A DNA stretch of 64,000 nucleotides from Lotus japonicus. Taxonomy: Eukaryota; Streptophyta; Magnoliopsida; Fabales; Fabaceae. The translations under genes and the position numbers were made by a program. The notes under the pieces are model-generated. The model saw only the letters and a list, made by a program, of their open reading frames with translations, was not told the origin of the DNA and ran no database searches. The DNA lies in assembly GCF_012489685.1 (NCBI RefSeq), contig NC_080041.1:102827760-102891759 (forward strand), written 5' to 3'. Numbering within the stretch: the stretch's first letter is position 1; every line of letters starts with the position of its first letter. Positions 35,446-48,144 of the stretch are shown here, piece after piece.

Positions 35446-35955
35446 TTAAAAATATCAAATCTCCTAATGTACAATACTCGTATTTCTTGGCTAATACCCT
35501 CAGAACGATGGATTCAATGGTGGCATGATGGGAGGAAGAAGAACGTGAGCGACTCTCTCTCTTCATTATTCATAGCAGTCGTATGTTAGAAAGAGTGAAA
35601 GGTAAATTAGGTTTTGGTCTTTTGAATAAATTGAGAATAAATTTTTTAATTTTTAAAATTACATAAAAAAAACTACAAAACGTTTTAGTTTTGAACATTT
35701 TTCATTTAAAAAATAAAAACTTATCCGACGTACCCACGGAGTACCCAAAACGTATCCAGTTTTTTTTGTTTGGCGATGCTTTTGGGTACGTACCCACGGC
35801 GTACCCGTACCGGGTACGTACCCGTGCAACATAGTTCCTCCCTCTTTTTCACTCTTTTTTACTTTTATATTTTTAAATCGTTTTTGTTTTTTCATCTTAG
35901 TTATTAAGTGCCTAATTAGTAATTAGTATCGTAGTACTGCAAAATGGATAGATAA

Positions 35956-36362
35956 GAGCATCTCCAATGCTATTTTTTAGTTCTTACTTTCTTAGCTCTA
36001 TTCATGTGGGCCCGTACTGCCACATGTGCTTAAGCAACTCTTTGCAGATTTTGCTCCGACCATAAGTTCTTAGTTCTTAACACTATTCATCCGGTCTCAT
36101 AATACAATTAAATTAATATTTTTTATTTCCATATAATTTTGATTTAAATTTAAATGTTAATTCAATACTTAAATTAAATGAATGAGAGAGAAAAAATTAA
36201 TTTTTTATGCTAAGAAATCAAAAAGTAAAACTTCTTATATAAGAACCTAGTTCTTATTTTTAAGAATTAAGAACTTCATGTCATCCCCTCAAGTGGTTAA
36301 AAACTCAGTTCTTAATTCTTAATTCAAAAATAAGAATTAAGAACCTTGCATTGAAGATGCTC
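35956..36362. mobile_element. Tourist-like MITE (PIF/Harbinger type)
   Basis: A 407-bp element with ends GAGCATCTCCAATGC and, on the complement, GAGCATCTTCAATGC (one mismatch in 15). A TAA target duplication lies at 35953-35955 and 36363-36365. The interior is AT-rich with repeated TTAAGAACT/AGTTCTTA blocks and no coding frame. A three-base TAA/TTA duplication is typical of PIF/Harbinger MITEs. Confidence 0.85.
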
Positions 36363-36365
36363 TAA

Positions 36366-37456
36366 CCTCTAAGTAGACACATAGTAGTTTTAGCTTAAAG
36401 AGGGTCTTAGGTTCGAGCCCTAATGAATGTATATCTGCGTTACATACTTAGTAGAAAGAGTTTTATCATCTATATTAGTCTTACTCAACTTGAACATAAT
36501 TGTCTCAGTAGATAATATTCGTGATTTAAAAAAAATGTATCACATTCGAAAAATACTAATGAGCGACGTCAAGTTATAAGCATGTAATAATTCTAAAGAA
36601 AAAATAAATTGATCCAAACATACCAACACAATCAATTAAAAATTAAATTACACTAAAATAAAAACTGAAAAACGGTAGGAGTATGAAATGCTGACACAAC
36701 TGTGGATAGTAAGATTTTAGGTGATCCATGATGTGGAAGGAAAATTTACCCACTATTATGATTTGCATGTTTGCAGTTGTAAAATGAGAGCCATGCAAAT
36801 TTGCAGTTTTATTGGGTAACAAACCATTTCACCGTGTACAACCTATTTCCTCATGCACCCCCAACCTTTATCTCATTTCCTCTTTTCTTTCTCACTCACT
36901 GTATCAACAATATTGCTTTCTTCCCATTTTCATTCCACCTTGTTCAGTAATTTTGACCCATAGTCAGTCACAGATTGTACTGAACGGTTGTGAAAAAAGC
37001 ACCAGCCATATCTCTTGTTTATGGACTTCTTGCAGTCTTCCTTTCTATATCTCTTGTTTATTTTAAAAAATAAATGAACTTAAAATTACTCCAGAACAAG
37101 CTTTGAGGAATAAAATCAAATGTCCACCAAATTAGAGAGCAATAAGAAATGCAAATTATCCAAATATTTCTCAGAAAATTCCAAAACTTTCGACAATGTG
37201 ATCAAAACAAAACATTAATCAAACATAACAAGTTTCCTAGTACATTCTTAACAGCCATGAAGTAATGAATTGGAGTACAAAACAAAACATAGAGTCCTCC
37301 TACTTTCCCCTGATGTATACCCCTTTATGTCAACTACTATGGGGAAAGTAAGGAGAAGGAAAATAGAAACTCTTAACAACAAAAAATAATAAAGAATCAA
37401 ACTTGAGTGCCTCAACAACATACGAGTGTGTGGTAGTACTTGGTCAATGATCCATT
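36366..37456. other. intergenic and UGD 3' flank
   Basis: No gene recognised. The part from about 37050 to 37456 probably includes the UGD 3' UTR. GGTTCGAGCCC at 36411-36421 resembles a tRNA or SINE B box but I could not find a convincing A box. Confidence 0.4.
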
Positions 37457-38899
37457 TTATGCCACAGCTGGCATGTCCTTGAGCCATGGATCCAGTGGCT
37501 TACCAATGGAGTACACAATGAAGCCAATCTCGCGCAACTTATCAGCATCCACAATGTTCCTGCCATCAAAAACAAATGCTGGTTTCTGCATGTTATCATA
37601 TATCTTCTGATAATCAAGAGTCTTGAACTCATCCCACTCAGTCATAATGCAAATGGCATGTGCATCTTTCACTGCTTCATAAGCATTCCAAACCACACTC
37701 ACTTTCTTCACAGTTGTGGGACTCAAGGGTTGCAAGTGGATAGGGTGATCCCAATCAAACTTGTTCATTGACAAATCCCTCTGGATTTGTTCCTCAGTCA
37801 CTTGTGGGTCATATATGCTCAGGTTGGCTTTGTCACCAAGTAGACCCTGGCACACATCAATTGCTGGGGTCTCCCTTGTGTCCCCGGTGTCTTTCTTGAA
37901 GGCGAATCCGAGGATAGCAATCTTCTTGTTTGAAACTGTGTTGAACATGGATGCAACCACACGGTTCACGAACCGGCTCTTCTGGTAGTCGTTGATCTTG
38001 ATCACTTGTTTCCAGTACTCTGCCACCTCCGGGAGGCCATTGCACTCGCAGATGTAGACAAGGTTCAAGATGTCCTTCTGGAAGCAAGACCCACCAAAAC
38101 CAACACTGGCGTTGAGGAACTTCGGTCCAATCCTTGAGTCAGTACCAACAGAATATGCCACTTGTTGGACATTTGCACCAGTTGCCTCACAAAGCGCTGA
38201 CATGGCATTGACAGATGAAATCCTTTGGGCCAAGAAGGCATTAGCAGCAAGCTTAGATAGCTCAGCAGACCAGAGATTTGTGGTGAGGATTCTTTCCTCA
38301 GGTACCCAATGAGCATAAACACTCTTCAGTGCTTGAATGGCTTTCTGGCCTTCTGGGGTTTCCCTTCCTCCGATAAGAACCCGGTCTGGTTTGAAAAGAT
38401 CCTCAATTGCGGTTCCCTCAGCGAGAAATTCCGGGTTTGATAGAATCTGGAACTTGATTCCCTTGCTGTTATGGGTCAGGATTTTCTCAATTGCCTCGGC
38501 AGTTTTGACAGGGACAGTGGATTTCTCAACCACGATTTTGTCAGACTTTGAGACGTCAGCAATCATACGAGCCGCGCTTTCCCAATAAGTCAAATCTGCT
38601 GCTTTGCCAGCTCCAAGACCCTGGGTTTTGGTTGGGGTGTTGACAGAGACAAATACTATGTCAGCCTCAAAGACATGCTTCTCAACATCTGTGCTGAAGA
38701 ACAGGTTCTTGCCGCGGCATTGCTTGACAACATCATCAAGGCCAGGCTCGTAGATTGGAAGCGTGTCGCTGTTCCAGGCTGCAATGCGGGTTTTAGAGAT
38801 ATCAACAACAGCCACTTCAACGGATGGGCACTTCAGGGCAATGACTGCCATAGTAGGACCCCCCACATATCCAGCACCAATGCAGCAAATCTTCACCAT
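37457..38899 (-). CDS. UGD: UDP-glucose 6-dehydrogenase
   Basis: Cytosolic NAD-dependent enzyme that oxidises UDP-glucose twice to UDP-glucuronate, the precursor of UDP-xylose, UDP-arabinose, UDP-apiose and UDP-galacturonate for wall polymers. One uninterrupted coding exon, 480 residues, the standard plant length. The N-terminal Rossmann motif [12 protein letters not shown] binds NAD. The middle has [14 protein letters not shown] and the catalytic-cysteine motif [10 protein letters not shown]. The C-terminal domain has [16 protein letters not shown] and the UDP-binding end with [10 protein letters not shown] 5' UTR intron (39868-38920) lies upstream, as in other plant UGD genes. Nothing is broken. 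Its product is the donor precursor for enzymes such as the GAUT encoded 23 kb away, but they share no visible regulation. Confidence 0.98.
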   Translation of the reverse strand: MVKICCIGAGYVGGPTMAVIALKCPSVEVAVVDISKTRIAAWNSDTLPIYEPGLDDVVKQCRGKNLFFSTDVEKHVFEADIVFVSVNTPTKTQGLGAGKAADLTYWESAARMIADVSKSDKIVVEKSTVPVKTAEAIEKILTHNSKGIKFQILSNPEFLAEGTAIEDLFKPDRVLIGGRETPEGQKAIQALKSVYAHWVPEERILTTNLWSAELSKLAANAFLAQRISSVNAMSALCEATGANVQQVAYSVGTDSRIGPKFLNASVGFGGSCFQKDILNLVYICECNGLPEVAEYWKQVIKINDYQKSRFVNRVVASMFNTVSNKKIAILGFAFKKDTGDTRETPAIDVCQGLLGDKANLSIYDPQVTEEQIQRDLSMNKFDWDHPIHLQPLSPTTVKKVSVVWNAYEAVKDAHAICIMTEWDEFKTLDYQKIYDNMQKPAFVFDGRNIVDADKLREIGFIVYSIGKPLDPWLKDMPAVA

Positions 38900-38919
38900 T
38901 TTGCACTTCTAAAAACAAC

Positions 38920-39990
38920 CTACAAAATCAGGGTTCAAAAGAAAAAATTAAGAACACAAGCACACAACAAAAATCACTTTGACATCTTCTATAGCAATGT
39001 CAATCATTGTGAATTGTAGTACTAATACTAATCTTGTGAGAACAAGGAATCAGGAAATAATAGCTTTCAAATCTTAAAGAGTTGCAAGAAATATTACATT
39101 AGAAATAGGCCAATAATTCAATAGCAAGAAGGTTCCACTCAATTTCAACAAGTTCAAATTATATATATATACTTCATTTTGAGACATCATATCAAGCATC
39201 AACATTCTGTTCAAACCATGATTTAAAGATCTAACTATCCAAGAAAGGCCAACAGAAGTACATGTCAAATTGTTCCAACAGAGTAGAAATAAAAACAATG
39301 CATTCCAAGAATTCAGGATCAACAACGTGTAGATTGTTTCATATAAAAAAAAAACACGAGAGAAATAAGATCTAAAACAACAGATTGATGAAACAGGAAC
39401 CACAAAAGAGCTTAGAAGATTCCAGATCTAACACACGCAGGCAAAGGTTGATGATGTGATTATAAAACTTGACAATGACTAGAGGTTGACCCTCAAACAG
39501 AAAGCAGATCCAACACCAAGTGAAGAACAACGAGCTAAATGCTCGTGATTCCAATTCAAGAAAACCAAAAACTCCACCAGATCCAATGTCGGTTTGGATC
39601 AGAACATGTTGGCATGTTGCCAACCAGAACACCCCAACAGAATCCCACAATAGCAACGAATCAAGCACAAAATTAAACAGTAGAACAACCTTTAAATTGA
39701 AAATTGCCAAGATCCATTTCACTATCACACAAATCAGAAATCAAACTCAATAATCACAAGAAAATTTACATGCAAACCAAGAATGTGTGATCCAAAAAGA
39801 ATTGATGAAAAGAAGAAAAGTTAAACAAGATTCAGCAAAAACAGGAAATGGGGGTGTTGAAATATTACCTTTGAGAGATGAGAGATGAGAGATGAGAGAT
39901 GAATCCCTTTGACTAAAGGGGGAAGAGAAAGAAAGAAGAAAGGTTTTGTGTTGGTATGGAAGAATGACCAAGGTTATATATATATATATA
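38920..39990 (-). promoter_or_regulatory. UGD 5' UTR intron and promoter
   Basis: A 949-bp leader intron runs from donor AAAG|GTAAT at 39868 to acceptor TTGTAG ending at 38920. The upstream leader exon starts near 39940-39970 and includes four tandem copies of GAGAGAT (39871-39900). A (TA)n stretch at 39975-39990 is the likely TATA region. CCCAACGAATTTCCAGCT occurs twice nearby (39991-40008 and 40021-40038). Confidence 0.65.
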
Positions 39991-40039
39991 CCCAACGAAT
40001 TTCCAGCTTATCAAAAATAAACCCAACGAATTTCCAGCT

Positions 40040-43000
40040 CCCAAACATGTTATTACCAAAATGTACTCCTCTATGGTCGGTGTCATCATTCTTTCTACTA
40101 TGAGTTTCAATAAAATACCCATAGCAAATTAATTGAAGCAAACATTATGTTAATTTAATATATCTCTCTTATTTATATGGTGTTTCCCAATATTTTATGC
40201 GATAGGATATAATCTTATTTGAGTCAGAAAATTCATATTTTAAAAGGACTAATTCTTATAGTAGAGATTTTTTTCAATTACAATATTTAAAATCAATATC
40301 TTACTTAAGGCGAATTAAACAAACCATTTTCTCATAGCATTCTTAAACTAATTTATAAAGTAATCACCTAATTTTATTTCCTATAAACATAATTTGTTAC
40401 ATTCATATTTTTTTCCTTTTGGGTCACAAGTTAAATTCAACTTAAAAGTGGATATTTAACATGCATGTTTCATCATTTAGGTCTAACACATTAAAGCATT
40501 AATGAATTCTCACGTAGTTTTAAACTACATAAATTAATTACTATCTTTTATGTAATATAACTAATCTATATATATCATCTAAATAAGTCCAACTTGATAT
40601 ATTTTAACATAACAATATTTTAAATTAACATGAAAATTAACCAGGGATGTTGTTAATAACAATATAGATATTCATAGTTACTAGTGAAGGAGAAAATTAT
40701 CAACATTCACACAATTTCTCATGTTCCTTAAAAACTCAATTTGGTTATAGCTACTTTGACTCGTCAAGCATCTAAAGACGTAGCTCATTGACAGGTATGA
40801 AAGTTTCATCCTTCTATCTTAAGTCCTCTTTCGTGTGTTAGAATTGTTTGTTTAGTCATTTTATTTTGCCCTTCTTTTAGCGTTCTTTAACTTGAAAAAA
40901 TTTAACCAAGTTTTTTTACCATACTCTTATTTTTCACGTAATTACTAGTAATTAATAAGAAAATTTATTAAAAAAATACTATTCAATCTTAAATGGAGCT
41001 TAATGTTTTTTACTTTTTTAGTGTCGGTTGAGCTTGAGCTAACAGTTTTTACAAATTTATTTTGTACGTAAGGTCTTTGAATTTTTCTTTGTTTGTTGGG
41101 TAGTGCCAAAATAGGGAACTTGCTTTGAATTTACATAATTACCCATGCGTTCATGGTCTTCGTTATTATGCAACTGGCGAAAACGGGTTTACAGCTTCTT
41201 GGCGCGTTGCACGCGTTTCGCGTCCATTGCTTTCGCCTTTCTGTGTGACAACTTCAACTACAAGCAGCATATATATTGTCACTACTATACCACCTTCCAA
41301 GATGCTCTATATAATCACTATACATTTCTCTGAATTTTTATTCTTATTTTTCTTTTCTCTTTTGGTTCAAACATAATTTTTTTTTTTACATTTTTCTGTG
41401 TACTGAGAATATGGTTAGTTTTTTGAGTTGTAAATGAACGTGCTGGCCACATTCGATTAGTTGGACCTTATTCAAAAGGTAATGGAAGAATATGCATTGG
41501 ATGTAAATAATGTGTCATCGAAGTAAAGATGTTTTGATTATAATTTTATGGCACTAAACTTTAATGTAGAGATAATTAAGGAAAACGTATACTTTTCATT
41601 GCTTCCATCCTATACTTTTCATTAGTCATAATTCCTAAAGTTAAAGATCTACCATAAATGAATTAGTGTATTAGTTCAATATTTTATCCCTTAAATAAAT
41701 GGTTAAGAGTTTTGATTTTCAATTCTTACATATGAAAAAACTTATCAGTCAATTTTTTACTATTTAATGCACTGATAGTGAGACGACAGATTAATTTTAC
41801 AGTTATTGATCACGAAGGTACATTGGTTAACATAAAAGAATCTACCATAAATTTTGCTCTAATGTCTAAATTAATTATCTTATAGTTTATGCATATATTT
41901 TCCTTAGTAAAGGTACGTAAATCTGTTAATTTTTTAAAAGAAAAACATTTTAATAGTCACAGCCCTTATTCCCCTAACCTTTCAGGCATCTCCCTCCCTA
42001 TGCACCATGCACTCCTAAACACTTTGACTGTCGCCATTACTTCGTTGTATCACCTTTAATTGTCATTACTCCGCTGTCTTAATTATCCTCCAACTCTCGT
42101 TTAACTCGTCTTTATCATGACCTCCAACTATCAAAATATGTCATGTCGCCTCCTTGCAGCACGATCACTAAAAGGGGTCCTTTGTATTCTTCTTTTGGGT
42201 TTTCATTTGCATCTTGACATTGAAGTGATTCCCGCACGTGGGTTGGCTCAGTGTGACAACAAGATTCTTCAGAGCTTATGCAAGAGTTTCGTCATGGTAG
42301 TCAACGACTGAGGACGCTCATATCAGCAAGGTGGTAATCAACGGAGGAGGACGTCTTTATCAGTGAGGGCGCAACTCGGCTTTGGCTGCACAATTTCAAG
42401 GGGACCTGAGTTTGTGGTTGTGGGTTGTTCAGGGGTTTGGTCGGTTGCCACAATGATTTTGGGGTTGGTTAGGTGGTCCGTAGTGATGTTAGTGCAAAGC
42501 TTGTTGGCAAGGGGAAATAGACGGTGGTTGAGATTTTTACAAGTACGATTGTTTGATTTGAAAGAAGGAGGCTTACAGTGGTGACTAATTATGTGTGGTA
42601 AAATCTTCCTCCTTGGTTGTCTACCAACAGTCACATCTTTTGCTTTTAACCTACTCTAGCAAAGAAGATCAATCTCCTATAGTGACACGATATCGTTGCC
42701 ACCGCTAGCAGAGTTCTTAGGGTCTATTGAGTTACATAAATAATCATGGATGATGCTCATCTCATAATTAAGAAATGAGGTCAGCAAACAACCACATTAC
42801 ATTTTGTATTTTTGTTCGCTTTAATGTTGTTTATTATGAAGCATTTAGGACACGAAACGCAAAATTAATCAATTTCTATGTGTTCTGTCAAGTATTATGA
42901 GGATTATTTTATTTAATAATTATACATTTAGTTTTAAGAGGATACCGTTTAATATTTTTCGTGTGTTTCCTATTGTACCACATAATATTTCTCTTTTGTC

Positions 43001-44180
43001 CTTTGAAGTTTGTAAGATGAGAACAAGAAAGTAGAATTCAAAATTTTGATAAAATTATCTAAAAAATGTCCTTTAATTTCCTTGATAAATTGAAAGGTAC
43101 TCCATGGAGTATAATTTTTTTTCATTATATCGGAAATATTAATTATATCGTCCAGGGATTTATCCCAAGACTTTTCTCTTCTTAACCTATATGTCAAGCC
43201 CTTACTCAAATGAGCTATCATTCGGGAACAAATCGAAGGTATAATTGGTTACGTTATAATTCTCTCCTTAATCCTTATTATAATCCAATTCCGAATGTCA
43301 TTATTGAAGCAGGATTTTCATGTGCGTTTAGTTATTGACCAAAGCAGCATCATTAAACTGCCTCTCATTAAAGCAGATGGTGCAAACTTAAAAACTAAGC
43401 ATGAACTTTGCTTGAGAAGTTAGAAAATAAATACTATATATTGAGTGCATTTGAAGCTATAAAAAGAAGCAAAATTAACAATTTCAAAAACTATATGTTG
43501 AAATAAAAAAAATCTTAGATGGTCCATGGTCATGATTTCTAAATCACGACTGTTCTCACATGTTCAACACATAAGAAAATGAAAACCTTAGTAATTCAAA
43601 TATAGGACAAAAATTATTTGTCTATGTCTTTGTTTTCTGTCTCGACCACATGATAAAATACAACGACTAAAAATATCCGTGTGTGAAAGACATATAAATC
43701 TTGTATCAAATGATATTTTTTTAGGTTTTTAACAAAAATACCATGTCTATATAAAAGTTGTGCCAAAATTTTGAGTTTTATATCCTTAAATCTTAATTGG
43801 TAAGAGGTGAGGGGACATATGAGTTGGGGAGAGAAAAGTCTAGGGATTCCCTAGATGATGTAATTTATCTTTGTGATGTTGGAAAAAAAAATTATAGTTT
43901 TCTTTTCTCCTTTTATTTAGATCATATCTTTCTCCAAATTTTGTTTTTGGTCATTTTCTCCAAAATTCAATAAGATCTCTACAGGACCAAACACAATTAT
44001 GGACTCGGCCCTCGTTGAACCTTAATAATAACCACCTAGGATTAGTGCTAAGCCCAAATAGTTAAAGGCCTAAATTAGTTTTGCCCAAAGTCTTGATTAG
44101 CCTGGTCCATGAAACAGCAGAAGTAGAAACCCATTAGGTCATACAATCATTCCGGCTAATGTTACTAATTGAAGCACAAA
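40040..44180. other. long AT-rich intergenic stretch
   Basis: More than 4 kb with no coding segment I recognise. A small GC-rich patch with GCGCGTTGCACGCG lies at 41200-41225. Short open frames at 42.1-42.6 kb have no family-like features. The stretch is probably old repeat sequence. Confidence 0.4.
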
Positions 44181-44184
44181 ACCA

Positions 44185-44390
44185 ATAAGCCTAACATAAC
44201 GGATAGATAATTAAGATTTTTAAGCATCTTGTTCAGGATTCAATTATTAGCAGTGTGTATGAAGAATTATTTGCTGGGACAAACCTACCAACGTAATATG
44301 ATTTTTGAGTCTTAAGGGGATTAATCTCATGATTGTCGACTATGAGGATATATTGGGTAAAAAATAACCAAAAAGAAAAATGGCTTACTA
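44185..44390 (+). mobile_element. SINE-like element
   Basis: Uninterrupted relative of the split element at 29.4-29.8 kb. It has a B-box-like TTCAGGATTCAATT, then GCAGTGTGTATGAAGAATT, TTAATCTCATGATTGTCGAC and TATGAGGATATATTGGG. A tRNA origin is likely but the A box is poorly preserved. Confidence 0.5.
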
Positions 44391-45638
44391 TTAACAATAG
44401 GTTGACCAATTTCAATTTCTCATTTTTTTATTAGAATTAATTCTAAAACTTAAAAGTCACATACAAGTTTATCATCATAGAAGGATTTGACATCAGAATA
44501 TAAATGGTGAATATTTACATTTTTGTTGGATGGAAAATAACACAAGAACCATAATGGAGCCAATGATTTAATGTGGTTCAGCCAATTTTCCTACCTCCAC
44601 AAAGAAACACTTTTTTAATATATCTTTCAACAAATATTACAAAATATCTCAATTATTTGTCTTTCTCATCACACTCGGTGCCTGTGGTGGAGGGAGGGGA
44701 CTTATTACCACAAAGGATCTCTTTCAATTTTGTTTTCTTATATTGTGAACACATGTATGTCACCGCCACTGCTCAAAGCATTCTGCTCTTCATATTTTGC
44801 GGTGACACTCTCAAAACACCATTTCTACTTTATATTTGGTACTACGTTTTGGCATCTCTCAATAGTGTTTTGCACATTTTTCTCACACAACTCATATGTA
44901 GCTTTAAGTTCCAACCTGGTGCCTACCCTTTTGATATTATACGTGATTTAATTCCAACAATTTCAAACATTCAATCGATACTTGCAGATTGTGGCACTTT
45001 GAGACTGACACAACATACATATAATTTAAAAGCGGTCTACTCTAAACTATTGTAATTTATGAGTGTCAATCGAATCTCTTACCTAAAATATTTATGTCTA
45101 TTCGGTACAATCATTTAATAAATTATCTCTTCTTTCTTTCGTGCTAGTTATGTCATAGGTTCTCCGGGTTTTAGCTTTTGAAAGTGGGGCATCAATTTGC
45201 TGCCAAACATGAACATAATTTTTCAGAAAATATAGCTTTGTAAAATCACTAATTCAAAACAAACATGCTTGTAGTTGTGTAAGCATGAGTTTGCTAAATA
45301 TGCAGTCTTATATTGATGTATATGAAGGAAAAAATTGTTCATCCAAATTTTGCCAGATGGTACATAAAAAATCAATATTCTAATTAATTCGGTGGAAGAA
45401 TAATCTAATTTCCATAAGAGGCAGTTATTAAGAAAATACATAGAAACAGAGTTAAAAATAAAAAATCAATGATCCAATTGAGCCCCAGCAAAACTAGCCG
45501 TTACGCACAGAGCCTCAGTTTAACGTTCCAATTTTCCTCCTCTTTCTCTCAAATCCCTAAATTTTCTTCCTCATCGCAAAAACTTCACTACTCTTTCTCT
45601 TTACCGATTGCAGAATCACACGATTTTCTCCGACGAAC
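44391..45638. other. intergenic and TPX2 gene promoter
   Basis: A retroelement-like stretch near 44540-44620 (AATGTGGTTCAGCC and CCTACCTCCACAAAG) is seen, but its limits are not. The last 150 bases before 45639 are the leader of the next gene. Confidence 0.35.
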
Positions 45639-48144
45639 ATGGCCACCGCCCAGAACGCCGTCGCAGCAGCCGTGACTCCACGGCGGTGCCGATCCAAGAT
45701 TCAAGAATTGCCCAAACACGCTGAGAATCTCAACCCTAATGTTCTCCAACAACAACAACAACAAAGCCCAGGTTGTAGAAAACCATTGATCCCTAACTCT
45801 TCTTCTTCTGCTTCTTCAATTTCACCATCTTCTCCTTCTCCTTCTTCTTCCCCTGTTGTGAGCAAGTCTTGCTCTGTAACTGCCAGCAAGTCTCAGAAGC
45901 CGAAGAACCCTGCTATCCCCATTTCCTCTTTTACCCCTCGGACCAAGATCCGTCAGAGGAAGTTCGTTGTGGCGAAGAAGACGCAGAAGGAGGAGGAACA
46001 GGAGAAAGAGAAGGAGCGTTCTGCAGGCGAAACGACGTCGTTTTGCAAGTGCAAGGAGAAGAAAGGGAGTGGCGGTGGAATCAGGGGTAAGTGCCTATGT
46101 GTGGCTTACCACAATCTGAGGAAGTCACAGGAAGAGTTCTTCAAGAATCGGTGTGATGGTGATGATGATGGTGGTGATGAAGATGAAGAAATTGAGTGTG
46201 TGGTTGAAACAGAGGAAATGGGAAATGGTGGTTTGGGTGAGACAGAGTGTGGAGGTTTGGCAATGAAACGCACGAGGGAGAGGTTGGTGAAGGCGGCAAT
46301 GGAGAAGGAGAGTGGTCCTCAAAGTGGGGGGTCTGGGAAAGTGAAGAATTTGGTGCAGGCTTTTGAGAAGCTTCTTCTGGCTGGACCCATTTCCAAGGAT
46401 GAAGGAGATCATAAGGAGAAGGAAGAGGAGGAGGAGGAGAAGGAACCTCAACAGAATGATCACAAGGTGATGAAATGGCCACCGACAAATTTGACTTTGA
46501 CATCCCAAAACCTTGGTTTGGATCCACGTGATTCTGTTTCTTCTTCTTGGGATAGCGGTAGAGGAAGGTATGATTCTACTCAATGCTTGTTTGGTTTTGA
46601 TTATAAGCTGATTTGAGCAAAAGCTATGTGTTAATTTAAGTGCTATTTTAAGTGTTGTTGTTGATGTTTGTTATCTTTCTACAAGCTGCAGTTTGTCTAG
46701 GAGGACATCCAATGGGGGAAGAAGCAGCAGGAGAAATGTAAGACTTGAGTCTAAGTTACTTTTTTGCATGATGATTTGTGATTCATTCATCAACCAGAGT
46801 TGTGAGTTTTGTAATTGAATCAATTTCAGAGCTTGGAATCATCAAGCACTTTTGGGGGAAGGAGGTGGAAAAAGAAGCAGCAGAAAATCACCAATCCAAG
46901 GCCATTCAAGTTAAGAACTGAGGTAATTGCTTGGAATTAATTGACATCATATAAGTTCACTTATTAATGTTGTTCTTGTTGTTTTCCAAAGACTTTGAAT
47001 GATAACATTTTTAATGGAATGCTTACAGCAAAGGGGAATGTTAAAAGAGGAAGAATTTGTAAAGAAGGTACAAGAGATGATGACTGAAGAAGAGAAGCAG
47101 AGGGTACCAGTGGCTCAGGGTCTTCCTTGGACAACTGATGAACCTGAGGTAAGGTTATTTTGCTAAGAAATGAAGTACTTTGTCTGAGTTCTGTTTGACT
47201 ATGTTGTGGTCCGGAACACTAAATTGGAAGAAAGCACTATATGTCTTATGTTTGCAAAATTGCAAATGCTAAAATGACTTCCTTTATATTCTTGGTTGCC
47301 TGCTATTTCAGTGCTTGGTAAAACCTCCAGTGAAGGAAATTACTATACCGGTTGACTTGAAGCTTCATAGTGATGTGCGAGCAGTGGATCGCGCTGAGTT
47401 TGACAATCAGGTGCTGCCTCCTTCATCTCTTATACTTATCTTTTATAATGCTCTGGATAATTTAGTTCTAGGGATAATTTTAATTCCTTGTCATAGACGT
47501 GTCAATAATTTAGAATTTTCATTTGTGGAAGATGTGAAAGTAAATGGAATCAAGATTTGATTGAATGTTGAATTATGCAGGTAGCAGAAAAGTTGAGCCT
47601 AATGGAGCAATACAAATTGGAGAAAGAGAGACAACAAAAGGTGCACTATTATTGTTATTATTATTCAGATATTCCTGCATTGATATTACCATGTTTTCTT
47701 TCATTAAATACTGATTGCTTGTATGTTGTTCAGTTGGAAGAAGAGGAAGAAATCAGAAGGTTGAGGAGGGAACTTGTGCCAAAAGCACAGCCCATGCCAT
47801 ATTTTGATAGGCCTTTTATCCCAAGGAGGTAAGGGTTGATTTAGTCTCATTAATTATCAATGATTTATAGCATGTTTGGATTAACTTCTTTTTTCACACA
47901 CAAGCTTTCCAGAATTGATTTTAGCTTAAGGATCAATTTACAAACATGAACATAAAAGTTGCTCATATTGGCAAATCTTGACTTCTCTTTAGAATGGTTC
48001 TCTCTCTCATATTAGCTTCTTTTTTTTGTATGCAAAAGGTCAATGAAGAATCCCACTATGCCTAGAACACCCAAGTTTCATAAGAAGATCAAGTGCAGCT
48101 CAGCATCGTGGAGTGATATGAGCACCTATTCTTTCCTGAATTAA
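45639..48144 (+). CDS. TPX2 C-terminal domain microtubule-associated protein
   Basis: Plant member of the TPX2-domain family, which binds microtubules and can activate Aurora kinases. Eight exons: 45639-46567, 46692-46737, 46830-46922, 47029-47148, 47312-47410, 47581-47640, 47734-47828 and 48039-48144, giving 515 residues with all phases consistent. The N-terminal 300 residues are low-complexity: Gln and Ser runs, a basic patch (FTPRTKIRQRKFVVAKK), KCKEKKGSGGG, acidic DDDGGDEDEE and a glutamate run. The TPX2 domain is at about 410-490: LKLHSDVRAVDRAEFDNQ, VAEKLSLMEQYKLEKERQQK, RRLRRELVPKAQPMP and YFDRPFIPRRS, then PKFHKKIKCS. The start is the ATG before ATAQNAVAAAVTPRRC. The paralog identity is not settled. 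Confidence 0.88.

Larger units (their letters stand above)
33832..35834. mobile_element. DNA transposon with 8-bp target duplication, host of two nested elements
   Basis: The left end reads CTATGTTACACGGATATGGG and the complement of the right end CTATGTTGCACGGGTACG, both followed by GGTACC/GGGTACG-rich sequence. TTCCTCCC occurs perfectly at 33824-33831 and 35835-35842, an 8-bp target duplication that points to the hAT type. Without the two nested insertions and their duplications the element is about 550 bp and codes for nothing. Confidence 0.88.

Noticed and set aside
36411..36421. GGTTCGAGCCC as a tRNA gene or SINE B box
   Set aside because: No cloverleaf can be drawn and no A box lies at the right distance; left as a possible SINE scrap only.
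41125..42634. Small frames at 41.1-42.6 kb as genes
   Set aside because: Short, no conserved motifs, no splice structure joining them.
46125..46583. Antisense open frames opposite the acidic exon 1 of the TPX2-domain gene
   Set aside because: Leu/His/Pro-rich translations are the expected shadow of GA-rich coding sequence.
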